This document shows, piece after piece, positions 24,716 through 33,758 of a stretch of DNA of 45,822 bases. Position 1 is the stretch's first letter, and every line of letters begins with the position of its first letter. Position numbers and translations under genes: made by a program. Source of the DNA: a virus; IMG/VR virus record IMGVR_UViG_3300031857_009447, positions 1 to 45,822 of that record; one strand, written 5' to 3'. Below the pieces are notes generated by a model. The model was not told the DNA's origin, did not search any database, and was given only the letters and a program-made list of their open reading frames with translations.

Positions 24716-24924
24716 TGTCTGATACAAAAGTAAAGGTTGAATTGTCGTTTACCAGAAATCTTGGCAACTATGAAAGCATAAGAATTGGATTAGGCGTAGA
24801 AGATATCGTAAGGTCTGGAGAGAACGTGACTTCGGCGACTGAGCGTGTATATAAGTTTGTTGAAGAGAAGCTAATTGAGAAGACTCGTGAAGTAGAAGAG
24901 GAATTGCGTGGCAGTAAAAAATAA
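24715..24924 (+). CDS. Hypothetical protein
   Basis: 69 residues, starting on TAATG. Two N-terminal strands (VKVELSFTRNLGNYESIRIG) are followed by a charged helix (VYKFVEEKLIEKTREVEEEL). I know similar short proteins from replication regions of other phages but not their role. It overlaps the next gene by 17 nt. Position before a helicase suggests a replication-linked function. Confidence 0.6.
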   Translation: MSDTKVKVELSFTRNLGNYESIRIGLGVEDIVRSGENVTSATERVYKFVEEKLIEKTREVEEELRGSKK

Positions 24925-25231
24925 AGAACCCTACATGCTAATAGCCTACTATGAAGATTTGTATTCTCAAAAATATAGCAGGAAGCCAAAGATAAATAGG
25001 TTTCGTGAGAAGTGGGCTATGCAAGATGTCATTGATAGTGTAGGATATGACCGTGCAAGAGAGCTGCTCGATTATTATTTTAGAACAGGAAAGAACGGAC
25101 ATCCATTGAATTTCTTTTTTTACAACTTTGATAGAATGGATCAGGTTGAGAAGGAAAGAGAGAAAGACAGAATTAATAGGTCTATGCTAAGGCAGCAGAC
25201 TAAGACTCTAGTAGAAGGCGGACAGGAATGA
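24908..25231 (+). CDS. Hypothetical replication-region protein (possible helicase loader)
   Basis: 107 residues. The GTG start is supported by GAGGAA five nt upstream. It is rich in Tyr, Phe, Arg and Lys with helical segments (YMLIAYYEDLYSQKYSRKPK, VGYDRARELLDYYFRTG), and ends in a charged tail. Its location immediately before the DnaB-like helicase, with an ATGA overlap, is typical for helicase loaders or helicase-binding proteins. The sequence itself does not prove this. Confidence 0.5.
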   Translation: MAVKNKEPYMLIAYYEDLYSQKYSRKPKINRFREKWAMQDVIDSVGYDRARELLDYYFRTGKNGHPLNFFFYNFDRMDQVEKEREKDRINRSMLRQQTKTLVEGGQE

Positions 25232-26481
25232 ATATAGAGGCTAAGGTAATAACGTCAGTATGCAAGAATAAAGATATTAGCACTCTACTGACTTCAAATG
25301 TTGATGAGCTATTTACCGCTTATCGTGATGTGTGGGAGAGTCTAAAGAATTATTATTACAAGTTCAAGTCTGTTCCAGAGGTTGGTATCCTTATGGAAAG
25401 ACACAAAGACTTCGAGCCAGCACCTGATGTTAAAGGAGAGACAGGCTACTACCTTGACCAGCTAAAGAATGATTATGTATCTAGTAGGCTTAAGACTATT
25501 ATTTTACAGGCAGGCTCTGCATTAAAAGAAGATTCACCCCCAAGAGTTCTTGCTGAAATGCAAAGCAGGTTGGCAACACTAAGTCGTCATACAAATAATA
25601 TTAGAGACGTAGATCTTACAGATGTTGAATTAGCAGAACAGCATTTCTCTAATGTTAAAGAGCGTTCTGCAGTAATGGGCGGAAGTCCAGGAATTCTTAC
25701 AGGCATTGAAGCAATCGATAAAGCATATCCTACAGGCATGGCACCAGGACATTTAATTGTTGCTATTGGCTGGCCAGGAAAAGGTAAGACTTGGTTTACC
25801 GCATACCTTGCATGTAAAGCATGGGAACTAGGATTCAAGCCAATGATTGTGTCCCTAGAAATGTCACCAGAGAATATGCGTGATCGTATTTATACTATCA
25901 TGGGTTCAGGACTATTTAAGAATAGCGACTTCTCCAAAGGTGATGTGAATATTGATGACTTTAGAGCGTGGGGTAAAAAAAAGTTTGAGAATAAGAACGG
26001 TTTCATCCTAGTATCTAATGAAGGCCTTGCGGATGTTACTCCATCTGTTGTGCAGGGCAAGATTGACCAGCATAAGCCAGATCTAGTTATCCTAGATTAC
26101 CACCAGCTATTTAACGATAACAAACGAAGCAACTCAGAAGTAGAGCGTAACCGTAATATTTCTCGTGAGTTTAAATTGCTTGCCGTATCAAATAATATTC
26201 CGATTATCGATATCACCGCTGCAACGGCAGACGATATATCGGACCAAGATGAACCGCCAATGATGAGTCAGGTTGCATGGTCAAAGGCAATTGAATACGA
26301 TGCCGATATGGCGATGGCTATCCACAAATATCCAAATACAAATATGATTGAAGTGGTTAGCAGAAAGAATCGACATGGACATGAATTTGATTTCTATCTT
26401 GATTGGGATATTAATAGGGGAATTATCAAACCCATCTACGAGAATTTGCCAAGTTTGAATAATGATTCACAGGCCAATTAA
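25228..26481 (+). CDS. dnaB: DnaB-like replicative helicase
   Basis: 417 residues. The N-terminal ~150 residues are helical, as in the DnaB partner-binding domain. The RecA-type core has Walker A GWPGKGKT (181-188), the SLEMSPE motif and Walker B LVILDYHQL (Asp290), followed by AWSKAIEYDADMAMAI and SRKNRHG, all in family order. It unwinds DNA ahead of the phage fork, probably working with the primase, SSB and polymerase encoded downstream. ATG overlaps the prior stop by ATGA. A slightly short N-terminus compared with bacterial DnaB is normal for phage versions. Confidence 0.9.
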   Translation: MNIEAKVITSVCKNKDISTLLTSNVDELFTAYRDVWESLKNYYYKFKSVPEVGILMERHKDFEPAPDVKGETGYYLDQLKNDYVSSRLKTIILQAGSALKEDSPPRVLAEMQSRLATLSRHTNNIRDVDLTDVELAEQHFSNVKERSAVMGGSPGILTGIEAIDKAYPTGMAPGHLIVAIGWPGKGKTWFTAYLACKAWELGFKPMIVSLEMSPENMRDRIYTIMGSGLFKNSDFSKGDVNIDDFRAWGKKKFENKNGFILVSNEGLADVTPSVVQGKIDQHKPDLVILDYHQLFNDNKRSNSEVERNRNISREFKLLAVSNNIPIIDITAATADDISDQDEPPMMSQVAWSKAIEYDADMAMAIHKYPNTNMIEVVSRKNRHGHEFDFYLDWDINRGIIKPIYENLPSLNNDSQAN

Positions 26482-26761
26482 AAAGTTTCAAGTAGATGTA
26501 GAGTTCGCCGACGACTCAGATATGATAAGAGTTAGAAATCAATTTGAGAATTTGCTAACTCATGATATGAGAATAAAAGGATATGCACGGGTCCTTGACA
26601 TTGACCCCGCATTTTCAGTACAATTTACAGGCGAGACATGGAAGTTCCTAATGACTATCCATGGTATATATGTAGGAAAGAAGAAGGCATGGCAATCAGA
26701 GGGGATTACACAGGGCAAGCTGATACCTCGCTCTATGCGCCCAACCACATTAAAGCAATAG
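26462..26761 (+). CDS. Hypothetical protein between helicase and primase
   Basis: 99 residues, overlapping the helicase by 20 nt and the primase by 73 nt. The sequence has a strand-helix-strand layout (KKFQVDVEFADDSDMIRVRN, then FSVQFTGETWKFLMTIHG) with a basic C-terminus. I do not recognise a family. The long overlap with the primase frame lowers certainty about its end, but its start and ordinary composition look real. Confidence 0.5.
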   Translation: MIHRPIKKFQVDVEFADDSDMIRVRNQFENLLTHDMRIKGYARVLDIDPAFSVQFTGETWKFLMTIHGIYVGKKKAWQSEGITQGKLIPRSMRPTTLKQ

Positions 26762-27687
26762 TCAAAGGACTAGGACTTAGAATTGTTGGTGGCTCAAACA
26801 ATAACATAATACTGTATTGCCCATTTCACAATAATACTCACACGCCATCTTTTTATATTAGCGAAGAAACTGGAGCTTGGCTATGCTTTAATCCGTCATG
26901 CGGAGAGTCGGGCGGCATAAAAGATCTCGTAAAGAAGATATCAAATAAGAATGAATTTGAAACTCTAAGATTTATATTGTCCAAGAAGTCAGAGGCATCA
27001 GATGCATTTCAGGATACCTTAAATTCATTATTTGATGAGAAGCCAGACTTTGAAGAATTCTCACAAGAAGTATTAGATAATCTATATAATGAACTGGGCA
27101 CAAACCAAGAAGCAAAAGATTATTTCCAATCAAGAGGAATAAATGAAGAGTCAATGCAATACTTTAGGCTAGGATATTCTTCTAAAATGGATATGGCCAT
27201 TGTCCCAGTACATAGCCCAGATGGTCTGCCAGTAGGACTTGTAGGCAGGTCAATAAAAGAAAAGAAGTTTAAGAATAGTACTAACCTACCTAAGAATAAA
27301 ACAATGTTTAATATTCACAGAGCTAAGCGTATTGGAGAGAATATTGTTATTGTTGAATCTACATTTGATGCCATACGTGTTCATCAGGCAGGATTCCCAA
27401 ATGTTGTTGCAACTCTAGGTGGACATTTATCAAAAGAGAATATTAGTTTACTTAATAGATATTTTAATAGAATAATAATAATGACAGATGCAGATTTGGC
27501 TGGCAGAGAATTAGGTCTCAGTATTGCCAGCCGATTAAATAATAAAGACATCTTGTGGGCTTCTTACGAATATGGTAAGATATACCCACATGAAGCAAAA
27601 GATGCAGGCGATATGTCTGAAAAAGAAATTATCGCATGTATAAAGAACGCAGTTTCTGATATCGAATATCGATCCTGGAACTCATGA
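26689..27687 (+). CDS. dnaG: DNA primase (CHC2 zinc finger and Toprim)
   Basis: 332 residues from the ATG at 26689, preceded by AGAAGG; an upstream in-frame ATG at 26638 would overlap the previous gene even more. Zinc ligands are Cys44, His47, Cys66 and Cys71 (CPFH and CFNPSC). The Toprim part has IVIVEST (Glu223) and MTDADLAG (Asp267, Asp269), which bind the catalytic metals. It is shorter than bacterial DnaG and lacks the C-terminal helicase-interaction domain. It makes RNA primers for the phage fork. The stop overlaps the promoter for the SSB gene. Confidence 0.9.
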   Translation: MAIRGDYTGQADTSLYAPNHIKAIVKGLGLRIVGGSNNNIILYCPFHNNTHTPSFYISEETGAWLCFNPSCGESGGIKDLVKKISNKNEFETLRFILSKKSEASDAFQDTLNSLFDEKPDFEEFSQEVLDNLYNELGTNQEAKDYFQSRGINEESMQYFRLGYSSKMDMAIVPVHSPDGLPVGLVGRSIKEKKFKNSTNLPKNKTMFNIHRAKRIGENIVIVESTFDAIRVHQAGFPNVVATLGGHLSKENISLLNRYFNRIIIMTDADLAGRELGLSIASRLNNKDILWASYEYGKIYPHEAKDAGDMSEKEIIACIKNAVSDIEYRSWNS

Positions 27688-27693
27688 TATAAT
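27685..27693 (+). promoter_or_regulatory. Extended -10 promoter for the SSB gene
   Basis: TGATATAAT at 27685-27693, the TGA also being the primase stop codon. No clear -35. The leader of about 39 nt contains ACGG/CCGT arms around 27703-27720 and ends with GAGGAG before the ATG at 27739. Confidence 0.6.
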
Positions 27694-27738
27694 GAATACA
27701 CAGACGGATATATACCGTACACTATAGAGGAGAAATAA

Positions 27739-28413
27739 ATGAGTATAGTAAAAGGTCTAAAGGACCTAAACAAAGCGCTAGACAAGCCTACCTACACTGG
27801 TGGGGAAGAAAATAAGGGTCGCTGGTTAAAGATTGAAGACGGCGAAAGCATTAAGATTAGATTCCTACAGGAACTAGATCCAGATTCACCAAATTATAAT
27901 GACAAGCTCGGTTGTGGATTTATCGCATTAGAGCACACAAATCCAAAAGATTACCGCCGTAAAGCTCTAGATACAATGGAGACAGAAGGCCGTGATTGGG
28001 CACAAGAACAACACCGTAAAGATCCAAAGGCTGGATGGAAAGCAAGACCACGTCTATACATTAACGTGCTTGTTGACGATGGCAAGAACGATCCATACGT
28101 AGCAATCCTTTCTCAAGGAACAAGCGGAAAATCTGTTACACCAACTCTAATTGAGTATGCTGGTGAAATGGGAAGCATTACAAATCTAATGTGGAGAATT
28201 AAGAGAACTGGCACAAAGACAGACACCAGTTACACAATTATTCCACTTGCAAAAGATGAGAAGCCTTTTGATTTCTCTAGCCTAGAGTTATTTGATCTAG
28301 AGAAGACAGCAGTAAGAAATGTTCCTTACGCTGAGCAGGAAGCTTTTTATACAGGCGATAGTTCACAAGAAGAATACAGCTCTGCAACTGGCAGTAGCGA
28401 AGTCTGGGCATAG
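27739..28413 (+). CDS. Single-stranded DNA-binding protein (gp32-like)
   Basis: 224 residues with a strong GAGGAG site. The N-terminal region (ALDKPTYTGGEENKGRWLKI, ESIKIRFLQEL) and the basic/aromatic central OB-like region resemble T4 gp32-type SSBs of phages, including a Cys/His-containing stretch that may bind zinc. The C-terminal tail (SSQEEYSSATGSSEVWA) is acidic and Ser-rich, as in SSBs that recruit partners. Its own promoter and the hairpin after it suggest high and separate expression. Codon use is relatively GC-rich in third positions, like the major tail gene. Confidence 0.75.
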   Translation: MSIVKGLKDLNKALDKPTYTGGEENKGRWLKIEDGESIKIRFLQELDPDSPNYNDKLGCGFIALEHTNPKDYRRKALDTMETEGRDWAQEQHRKDPKAGWKARPRLYINVLVDDGKNDPYVAILSQGTSGKSVTPTLIEYAGEMGSITNLMWRIKRTGTKTDTSYTIIPLAKDEKPFDFSSLELFDLEKTAVRNVPYAEQEAFYTGDSSQEEYSSATGSSEVWA

Positions 28414-28426
28414 ACCAGTAATATTG

Positions 28427-28446
28427 TGGGGGCCTTCGGGCCCCCA
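28427..28446 (+). terminator. GC-rich hairpin after the SSB gene
   Basis: TGGGGGCC-TTCG-GGCCCCCA, an 8-bp stem with a stable TTCG tetraloop. No T run follows, so it may only partly terminate or may protect the abundant SSB mRNA from decay. Confidence 0.7.
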
Positions 28447-28457
28447 TTAAGGCGGTT

Positions 28458-31400
28458 ATGAGTTTCATACATTTACACGTTCACAGCCATTACTCTGCAA
28501 TGGATGGATTAAATTCACCAGAGGACTTGGTAAAACAGGCTAAGATACTTGGCATGCCTGCAATCTCAATAACTGACCATGGAACATTGTCGTCACATCG
28601 TGAAATACAAATTGCTTGTGACGTATATGGAGTAAAACCAATTCTTGGAGTAGAAGCCTACATTTCCCCAACAGATAGATTTGATAGATCATCATTTAAA
28701 GATAAAAGCATTCAAGCGTATAATCATATTATCCTTCTTGCAAAAAATAAGAAGGGGCTAGAAAATATAAATAAACTACAAGAGATAGCATGGACAGAAG
28801 GATTTTACTCCAAGCCACGTATTGATAGAGAAGTATTAAATGAGTACTCCGAAGGGATTATTGTCTTATCTGGTTGCCTAAACGGTATTGTCAGCAAGGC
28901 TATTGAAAAAGAGAATTATTCAGAGGCTAAACTTCTTCTTAAGAATTTCAAGCAAACCTTTATGGATGATTTTTATGTTGAAGTACAGTCTCATAATCCG
29001 CCACAAACAAATCAAAAACTTTTAGAATTAGCAGATGAATTAGGAATAAAGGCGGTGGCAACAGGAGATATACATTACGCCAGAAAAGAAGATAGACTTT
29101 TAGAAGAGGCTCTATTAATTATATCCACAAATCCAAAGGCAGACAAAGATGCCGATTTTGAAATGTCCCGTCAAATAAAAGATATGGCAGATAGATTTGA
29201 TTATTTATATCCTGACCGCCGCATGTCATTTAAGGGCATGAATTTATTTATGCAGACTCGTGAGGAAATTGAGGCGGACTTTAAAAAGGCTGGAATAAAT
29301 AGAACCGATATATTTGATAATACCCTAGAGATAGCAGACAAGGTTGGCTCATATGACCTAAATCGTAACCTAGACCTCCTGCCAGTCCCAAAGACCAATG
29401 CTGATGAAAAGCTACGGGACCTAGCTGAAAAGGGCTTAGAAGGGCTAGGGAAGGCCTCAGATGAGGTCTATAGGGCTCGCCTAGAAGAAGAATTGCAGGT
29501 TATTAAGGATAAAAACTTTGCCTCATACTTTTTAATAGTTGCAGATATGATTAATTGGGCAAAGTCCCAAGGTATATTAGTTGGACCAGGACGTGGTTCG
29601 GCAGCAGGATCGTTGGTCTGCTATACAATTGGAATTACAGATGTAGATCCAATTGAATATGGCCTCCTATTTTTTAGGTTTATTAACCCAGATCGTAATG
29701 ACTTCCCAGATATTGATACGGATTTTGAAGACCGCCGTCGTAAAGAAGTAAAAGATTATTTAAAGAAGAAGTTCAAGCACGTTGCATCTATTTCTACATT
29801 TACTTATTTTAAGGATAAGGGTGTAGTTCGTGATGCTGCTCGTGCTTTTATGGTTCCGCTTTCTGATGTTAACCACGCATTAAAGTCTGTAGATACATTT
29901 GAAGAATATGCCACTTCGCCAAATACAAAAGAATTTAGAATGAAATATCCTGAAGTAACTTGGCTTGCAGAAAATTTACGTGGCAAGATAAGAAGTACAG
30001 GTATTCATGCTGCTGGAGTCGTGGTGGCAAAAGATGATATTAGAAATTATGGTCCAGTAGAAACTAGAGAAGACCGTGAAGATAAGGCTTCTGGAAGAAT
30101 TCCAGTAATTGCATATGACATGGACACGGTTGCAGATATTGGTCTAATTAAAATCGATGCCCTAGGACTTAAGTGCCTATCCGTAATTGCAGACACATTA
30201 AATTCTATTAAGGAACGAACTGGCAAGGAAATAAAACTATCAGAGATAACTCTTGACGATAAAGAAGTTTATAAGATGCTTACAGAAGGATATACAAAAG
30301 GTATATTCCAGGCAGAAGCAACTCCTTATACAAACCTGTTAATTAAAATGGGAGCAAATGTATTTGAAGATTTAGTAGTCTCAAATGCTTTGGTTCGTCC
30401 AGGAGCTATGAATACAGTTGGATCTTCTTACATAAAAAGAAAACAAGGGGATGAGGCAGTAAATTATGTTCATCCCATAATGGAAGAATTTACCAGAAAT
30501 ACTTATGGAGTTATTATATATCAAGAACAGGTTATGCAGGCTTGCGTACACCTAGGTGGAATGACTTGGTCTGAGGCAGACAAGGTAAGAAAAATTATTG
30601 GAAAGAAAAAGGATGCAAAAGAATTCGACCAGTTCAAGGATAAATTTATTGAAGGTGCTTCAAAGCACATTTCTAAAAAGCAAGCAGAAAAGCTCTGGCA
30701 TGACTTCGAAGCACACGCTGGATACTCGTTCAATAGGTCTCACGCTGTTGCTTACTCTATGCTTTCTTATTATACCGCTTGGCTTAAGCTACATTATCCT
30801 TTGGAGTTTATTTTCGCAGCGCTCAAAAACGAAGGAGAAAAAGACACAAGAACCGAATACCTAATAGAAGCTAAAAGATTGGGATTAAAGGTTCAACTGC
30901 CACATATAAACGAGTCTGATGTATACTTTTCTTTACAGAAAGACTCTTTGCGATTTGGGTTGGCAGAAATTAAATTTATATCAGACAGTATCGCAAACAA
31001 AATCATAGAAGGAAGACCATATGCAAACTATAAAGACTTTATTGAAAAAGCCTCAAAGAAAGGAAGCGGCATTAATAGTAGGGCTATTAGCTCTCTTAAT
31101 GCTATTGGCGGTGCTGCCTTTGAGGATAATCCTAGGAGCGGTAAAGAAAAAGAAGGATACTACGAATACCTAGGCATACCTTCATTTGATATAAAGAATA
31201 TTCCCCCAAGAGTTAAAGCTCAAGCCTTAACAATAGATCAATTTGATCCAATAGGATCCTTTGTAATGTTCGGAATGGTTAAAAGTATTAAGCGTGGCAA
31301 GGGTTGGGCACGGGTTGAATTGGTAGATGAAACTGGCGGCATAGGTTTATTTCATCATGAGCAAACTCAAATTGAAACAGGCAAGATGTATTTTATTCTT

Positions 31401-31727
31401 GTCGGAGACAATCGTATTGCTAGATATGTTGATGTAAACGATATAAACCCAGACTCTAAAGACCTATTTGTAGACTTCCTATACCGTAAAGAATATGATC
31501 TTGCGGAGGACGAGAAGATTGTGGTAAACTTTACACCATATCAGACAAAGGCTGGCAAGACAATGTCACACATTGTTATGTCTGATAGGGACAAAAATTT
31601 GACCAGAGCCATTGCATTTCCTTCAATGTATAAAATAACTTTAGCTAAAATGCGAGAAGGAATGAAATGCAAGCCAGTGCTATCTAAATTAGATGACGGC
31701 ACATTAATGATTAAGGAAATAAAATGA
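28458..31727 (+). CDS. dnaE: DNA polymerase III alpha subunit (C-family, DnaE type)
   Basis: 1089 residues. The N-terminal PHP domain starts with HLHVHSHYS and has SITDHGT and GVEAYISP motifs. The polymerase core has GPGRGSAAGS, then PDIDTDFEDRRR (Asp418, Asp420, Asp422) and KIDALGLK (Asp567), giving the three catalytic aspartates. A helix-hairpin-helix and an OB-fold region follow near the C-terminus (FVMFGMVKSIKRGKGWARVE). It is slightly shorter than E. coli DnaE but appears complete. C-family polymerases are less common in phages than A- or B-family enzymes. No proofreading subunit or clamp gene is seen in the window, so these may come from the host or from genes outside. Confidence 0.95.
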   Translation: MSFIHLHVHSHYSAMDGLNSPEDLVKQAKILGMPAISITDHGTLSSHREIQIACDVYGVKPILGVEAYISPTDRFDRSSFKDKSIQAYNHIILLAKNKKGLENINKLQEIAWTEGFYSKPRIDREVLNEYSEGIIVLSGCLNGIVSKAIEKENYSEAKLLLKNFKQTFMDDFYVEVQSHNPPQTNQKLLELADELGIKAVATGDIHYARKEDRLLEEALLIISTNPKADKDADFEMSRQIKDMADRFDYLYPDRRMSFKGMNLFMQTREEIEADFKKAGINRTDIFDNTLEIADKVGSYDLNRNLDLLPVPKTNADEKLRDLAEKGLEGLGKASDEVYRARLEEELQVIKDKNFASYFLIVADMINWAKSQGILVGPGRGSAAGSLVCYTIGITDVDPIEYGLLFFRFINPDRNDFPDIDTDFEDRRRKEVKDYLKKKFKHVASISTFTYFKDKGVVRDAARAFMVPLSDVNHALKSVDTFEEYATSPNTKEFRMKYPEVTWLAENLRGKIRSTGIHAAGVVVAKDDIRNYGPVETREDREDKASGRIPVIAYDMDTVADIGLIKIDALGLKCLSVIADTLNSIKERTGKEIKLSEITLDDKEVYKMLTEGYTKGIFQAEATPYTNLLIKMGANVFEDLVVSNALVRPGAMNTVGSSYIKRKQGDEAVNYVHPIMEEFTRNTYGVIIYQEQVMQACVHLGGMTWSEADKVRKIIGKKKDAKEFDQFKDKFIEGASKHISKKQAEKLWHDFEAHAGYSFNRSHAVAYSMLSYYTAWLKLHYPLEFIFAALKNEGEKDTRTEYLIEAKRLGLKVQLPHINESDVYFSLQKDSLRFGLAEIKFISDSIANKIIEGRPYANYKDFIEKASKKGSGINSRAISSLNAIGGAAFEDNPRSGKEKEGYYEYLGIPSFDIKNIPPRVKAQALTIDQFDPIGSFVMFGMVKSIKRGKGWARVELVDETGGIGLFHHEQTQIETGKMYFILVGDNRIARYVDVNDINPDSKDLFVDFLYRKEYDLAEDEKIVVNFTPYQTKAGKTMSHIVMSDRDKNLTRAIAFPSMYKITLAKMREGMKCKPVLSKLDDGTLMIKEIK

Positions 31728-31912
31728 CCGAAGACGTAGTTCAGTCTATGAGCCTAAATAAGATATTGGTAGCATTACTTGAAGAGTATGGGACTTTAGC
31801 AGTTCCGACCACTAGATTTGTAAATGCTGCTAATGAAGATAAAGAACTAGTAGTAGAATATGACGATCAAGATTTGACGTTTAAATTTAGTCTAAAAGGA
31901 AAAGATGAATAG
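31724..31912 (+). CDS. Small acidic hypothetical protein
   Basis: 62 residues on an ATGA overlap with the polymerase. It has a helix (VQSMSLNKILVALLEEYGTL) and two acidic strands (KELVVEYDDQDLTFKFSLKG). I do not recognise a family. Coupling to the polymerase and MazG-like genes suggests a DNA metabolism context only. Confidence 0.6.
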   Translation: MTEDVVQSMSLNKILVALLEEYGTLAVPTTRFVNAANEDKELVVEYDDQDLTFKFSLKGKDE

Positions 31913-32252
31913 TCAAGATATTCTCAGCCAGTACGGACTTGACGCTCTTGCTGCAGTTCTACATGAAACGGCAAAAGAAAAAGGTTTTTGGGATGGCGAT
32001 TACAGCAACGATAAAATCGGAAATAAGTTAGCTCTCGTACACTCAGAAGTTACTGAGGTGCTTGAGGCAATAAGAAAAAAGCAGGGCTCAGAAAAAATTG
32101 TTGAAGAAATAGCAGATACAATAATTAGATTATTAGATGTATATGCAGCAATGAGAAATGAAGAGGCAGTCTTGCATAGCCTAGATGATGTCCTTCACCA
32201 AAAAATAGAAATAAATAAACAGCGTCCACCCCTTCACGGGAACCTGTTCTAA
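31905..32252 (+). CDS. MazG-like nucleotide pyrophosphohydrolase
   Basis: 115 residues, all helical. HSEVTEVLEAIR and EEIADTIIRLLDVYA provide the ExxE and ExxD metal-binding pairs typical of MazG-like all-alpha NTP pyrophosphatases. Such enzymes remove non-canonical nucleotides or lower signalling nucleotides such as (p)ppGpp; the substrate here is not known. It overlaps the previous gene by 8 nt. The recA promoter follows its stop directly. Confidence 0.85.
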   Translation: MNSQDILSQYGLDALAAVLHETAKEKGFWDGDYSNDKIGNKLALVHSEVTEVLEAIRKKQGSEKIVEEIADTIIRLLDVYAAMRNEEAVLHSLDDVLHQKIEINKQRPPLHGNLF

Positions 32253-32253
32253 A

Positions 32254-32262
32254 TGCTATAAT
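32254..32262 (+). promoter_or_regulatory. Extended -10 promoter for recA
   Basis: TGCTATAAT at 32254-32262, just after the stop of the MazG-like gene and 24 nt before the recA ATG. No good -35 is visible; the extended -10 probably carries recognition. Confidence 0.65.
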
Positions 32263-32285
32263 AGTAGAGAGAAGAAAGATAAATA

Positions 32286-33290
32286 ATGACAATTGTCCTA
32301 GATGACATATTAGCAAAGCTAGACCCTAAAACAAGATCAAGAGTTCAGTCTGCAGTAGATGTGCAGGTTGAAAAACAACTTACTCCAAGTATTGGTTTAA
32401 ACAAAGCCCTAAAAGGCGGATTTGGATTTGGTAGACAAGTCTTAGTTTGGGGAAACAAGTCTGCTGGAAAGTCTTCCTTCTGTCTACAAATGATAGCGGA
32501 AGCACAGAAGAATGGAAAAACATGTGCCTGGATTGATGCAGAAGCATCTTATGATCAATCGTGGGCAGAAAAACTCGGAGTAGATTCATCAGAATTGATT
32601 TACTCATCAGCAAAAACTATTAATGACATGGTAGATGTTGCTACACAATTAATGGAGGCAGAAGTAGATATTATTGTAGTTGATTCTATATCCGCTCTTC
32701 TTCCCGCCATCTATTTTGAGAAAGATAGTTCAGAACTCAAGAAGCTTGAGGATACTAAACAAATCGGCGCAGAAGCAAAGGATATGACCCACGCAGTCAA
32801 GATGTTAAACTATGCAAACAAAAATACATTACTTGTTCTCATTTCACAACAAAGAAACCAATTTGGATCTATGCATGCTAGCCACATACCCACGGGCGGA
32901 ATGGCAGTTAAATTCTTTTCCTCTACAGTTGTTAAGCTCTGGTCTTCAGAGGCCGAAGCTAATGCTATTAAAGCTGGCGTTGCGGTTGGTGACAAAATTA
33001 TTGAACAAAGAGTTGGCAGACCAGTCAATTGGATTATTGATTACAACAAACTCGGTCCCCCAAATCTATCGGGACAATACGACTTCTACTACCAGGGAGA
33101 GTCTGTAGGAATAGATTACGTTGGAGAAACTTTAGATGTTGCCGAAATGTATGGCCTTGTAGAAAAGGGTGGCGCATGGTATACAATAGAAGGAGAGCGG
33201 CTACAAGGAAGAGCAAAGGCTGTTCAATATCTACGTGACAATCCAAAAGTCGTAGAGAAATTGACAGAGAAAATCAATGCCAAATCTTAA
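32286..33290 (+). CDS. recA: RecA recombinase
   Basis: 334 residues. Walker A is GNKSAGKS (56-63; bacterial RecA usually has GPESSGKT), the catalytic glutamate is Glu86 in DAEASYD, Walker B is VVDSISAL (Asp133), and the L2 region has SQQRNQFG. The order and length match RecA, without the long acidic C-terminus of some bacterial forms. It promotes strand exchange in phage recombination and repair, together with the RuvC-like and Cas4-like nucleases downstream. It has its own extended -10 promoter. The 3' end overlaps the next gene by 14 nt. Confidence 0.95.
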   Translation: MTIVLDDILAKLDPKTRSRVQSAVDVQVEKQLTPSIGLNKALKGGFGFGRQVLVWGNKSAGKSSFCLQMIAEAQKNGKTCAWIDAEASYDQSWAEKLGVDSSELIYSSAKTINDMVDVATQLMEAEVDIIVVDSISALLPAIYFEKDSSELKKLEDTKQIGAEAKDMTHAVKMLNYANKNTLLVLISQQRNQFGSMHASHIPTGGMAVKFFSSTVVKLWSSEAEANAIKAGVAVGDKIIEQRVGRPVNWIIDYNKLGPPNLSGQYDFYYQGESVGIDYVGETLDVAEMYGLVEKGGAWYTIEGERLQGRAKAVQYLRDNPKVVEKLTEKINAKS

Positions 33291-33459
33291 TGAGTTTATT
33301 AGCAAAAAGCCAGAAGATCCTAGTCTTCAAAAAGTTGAAGAGCCTAGACCATGTGCTTCTTGCAATAAAGACTCAGAATTTTATTATTGGAATGAGGCTT
33401 CTATGGAGATGACTTGGACTTGCCCAGACAATCATAAGAATTCTTATAGGATTAATTAA
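33277..33459 (+). CDS. Small zinc-binding protein
   Basis: 60 residues. CASCNK and CPDNHK about 26 residues apart offer three Cys and one His ligand for a zinc ribbon; the first part is Pro/Glu-rich. It overlaps recA at its start and the next gene at its stop (TAATG). Function unknown. Confidence 0.6.
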   Translation: MPNLNEFISKKPEDPSLQKVEEPRPCASCNKDSEFYYWNEASMEMTWTCPDNHKNSYRIN

Positions 33460-33758
33460 TGTCAGAAAGATCTGAAGCTAAGCGTGACGGAGCCAAACAA
33501 CAAAAGAATAGTGGCAGGGGGGATTACCAAAAAGGTGATGCTATCTGGAATAAGTTTGTTGTGGACTATAAAGAGTCTAAAAAGTCTGTTGCTCTTTCAA
33601 AAGAAATGTGGGCAAAGGTTTGTACCGACACATTTAAGGTTAGCAGATCAATGCATCCAGTTTTAAAATTAATTATAGGCGAGGGAAATAGCAAGACAAG
33701 ATTGGCAGTAATAGAATGGTCTTTACTGGAACAGTTAATAGAAGGAGAATCCAAATGA
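33459..33758 (+). CDS. Hypothetical basic protein
   Basis: 99 residues on a TAATG overlap. The N-terminal 30 residues are basic and probably disordered (KRDGAKQQKNSGRGDYQKGD), followed by a mostly helical domain (FVVDYKESKKSVALSKEMWA). DNA binding is plausible from charge and neighbourhood, but no family is recognised. Confidence 0.6.
   Translation: MSERSEAKRDGAKQQKNSGRGDYQKGDAIWNKFVVDYKESKKSVALSKEMWAKVCTDTFKVSRSMHPVLKLIIGEGNSKTRLAVIEWSLLEQLIEGESK

Noticed and set aside
26638-26688. ATG at 26638 as primase start
   Set aside because: It would increase the overlap with the preceding gene and lacks a ribosome binding site; AGAAGG precedes the ATG at 26689.
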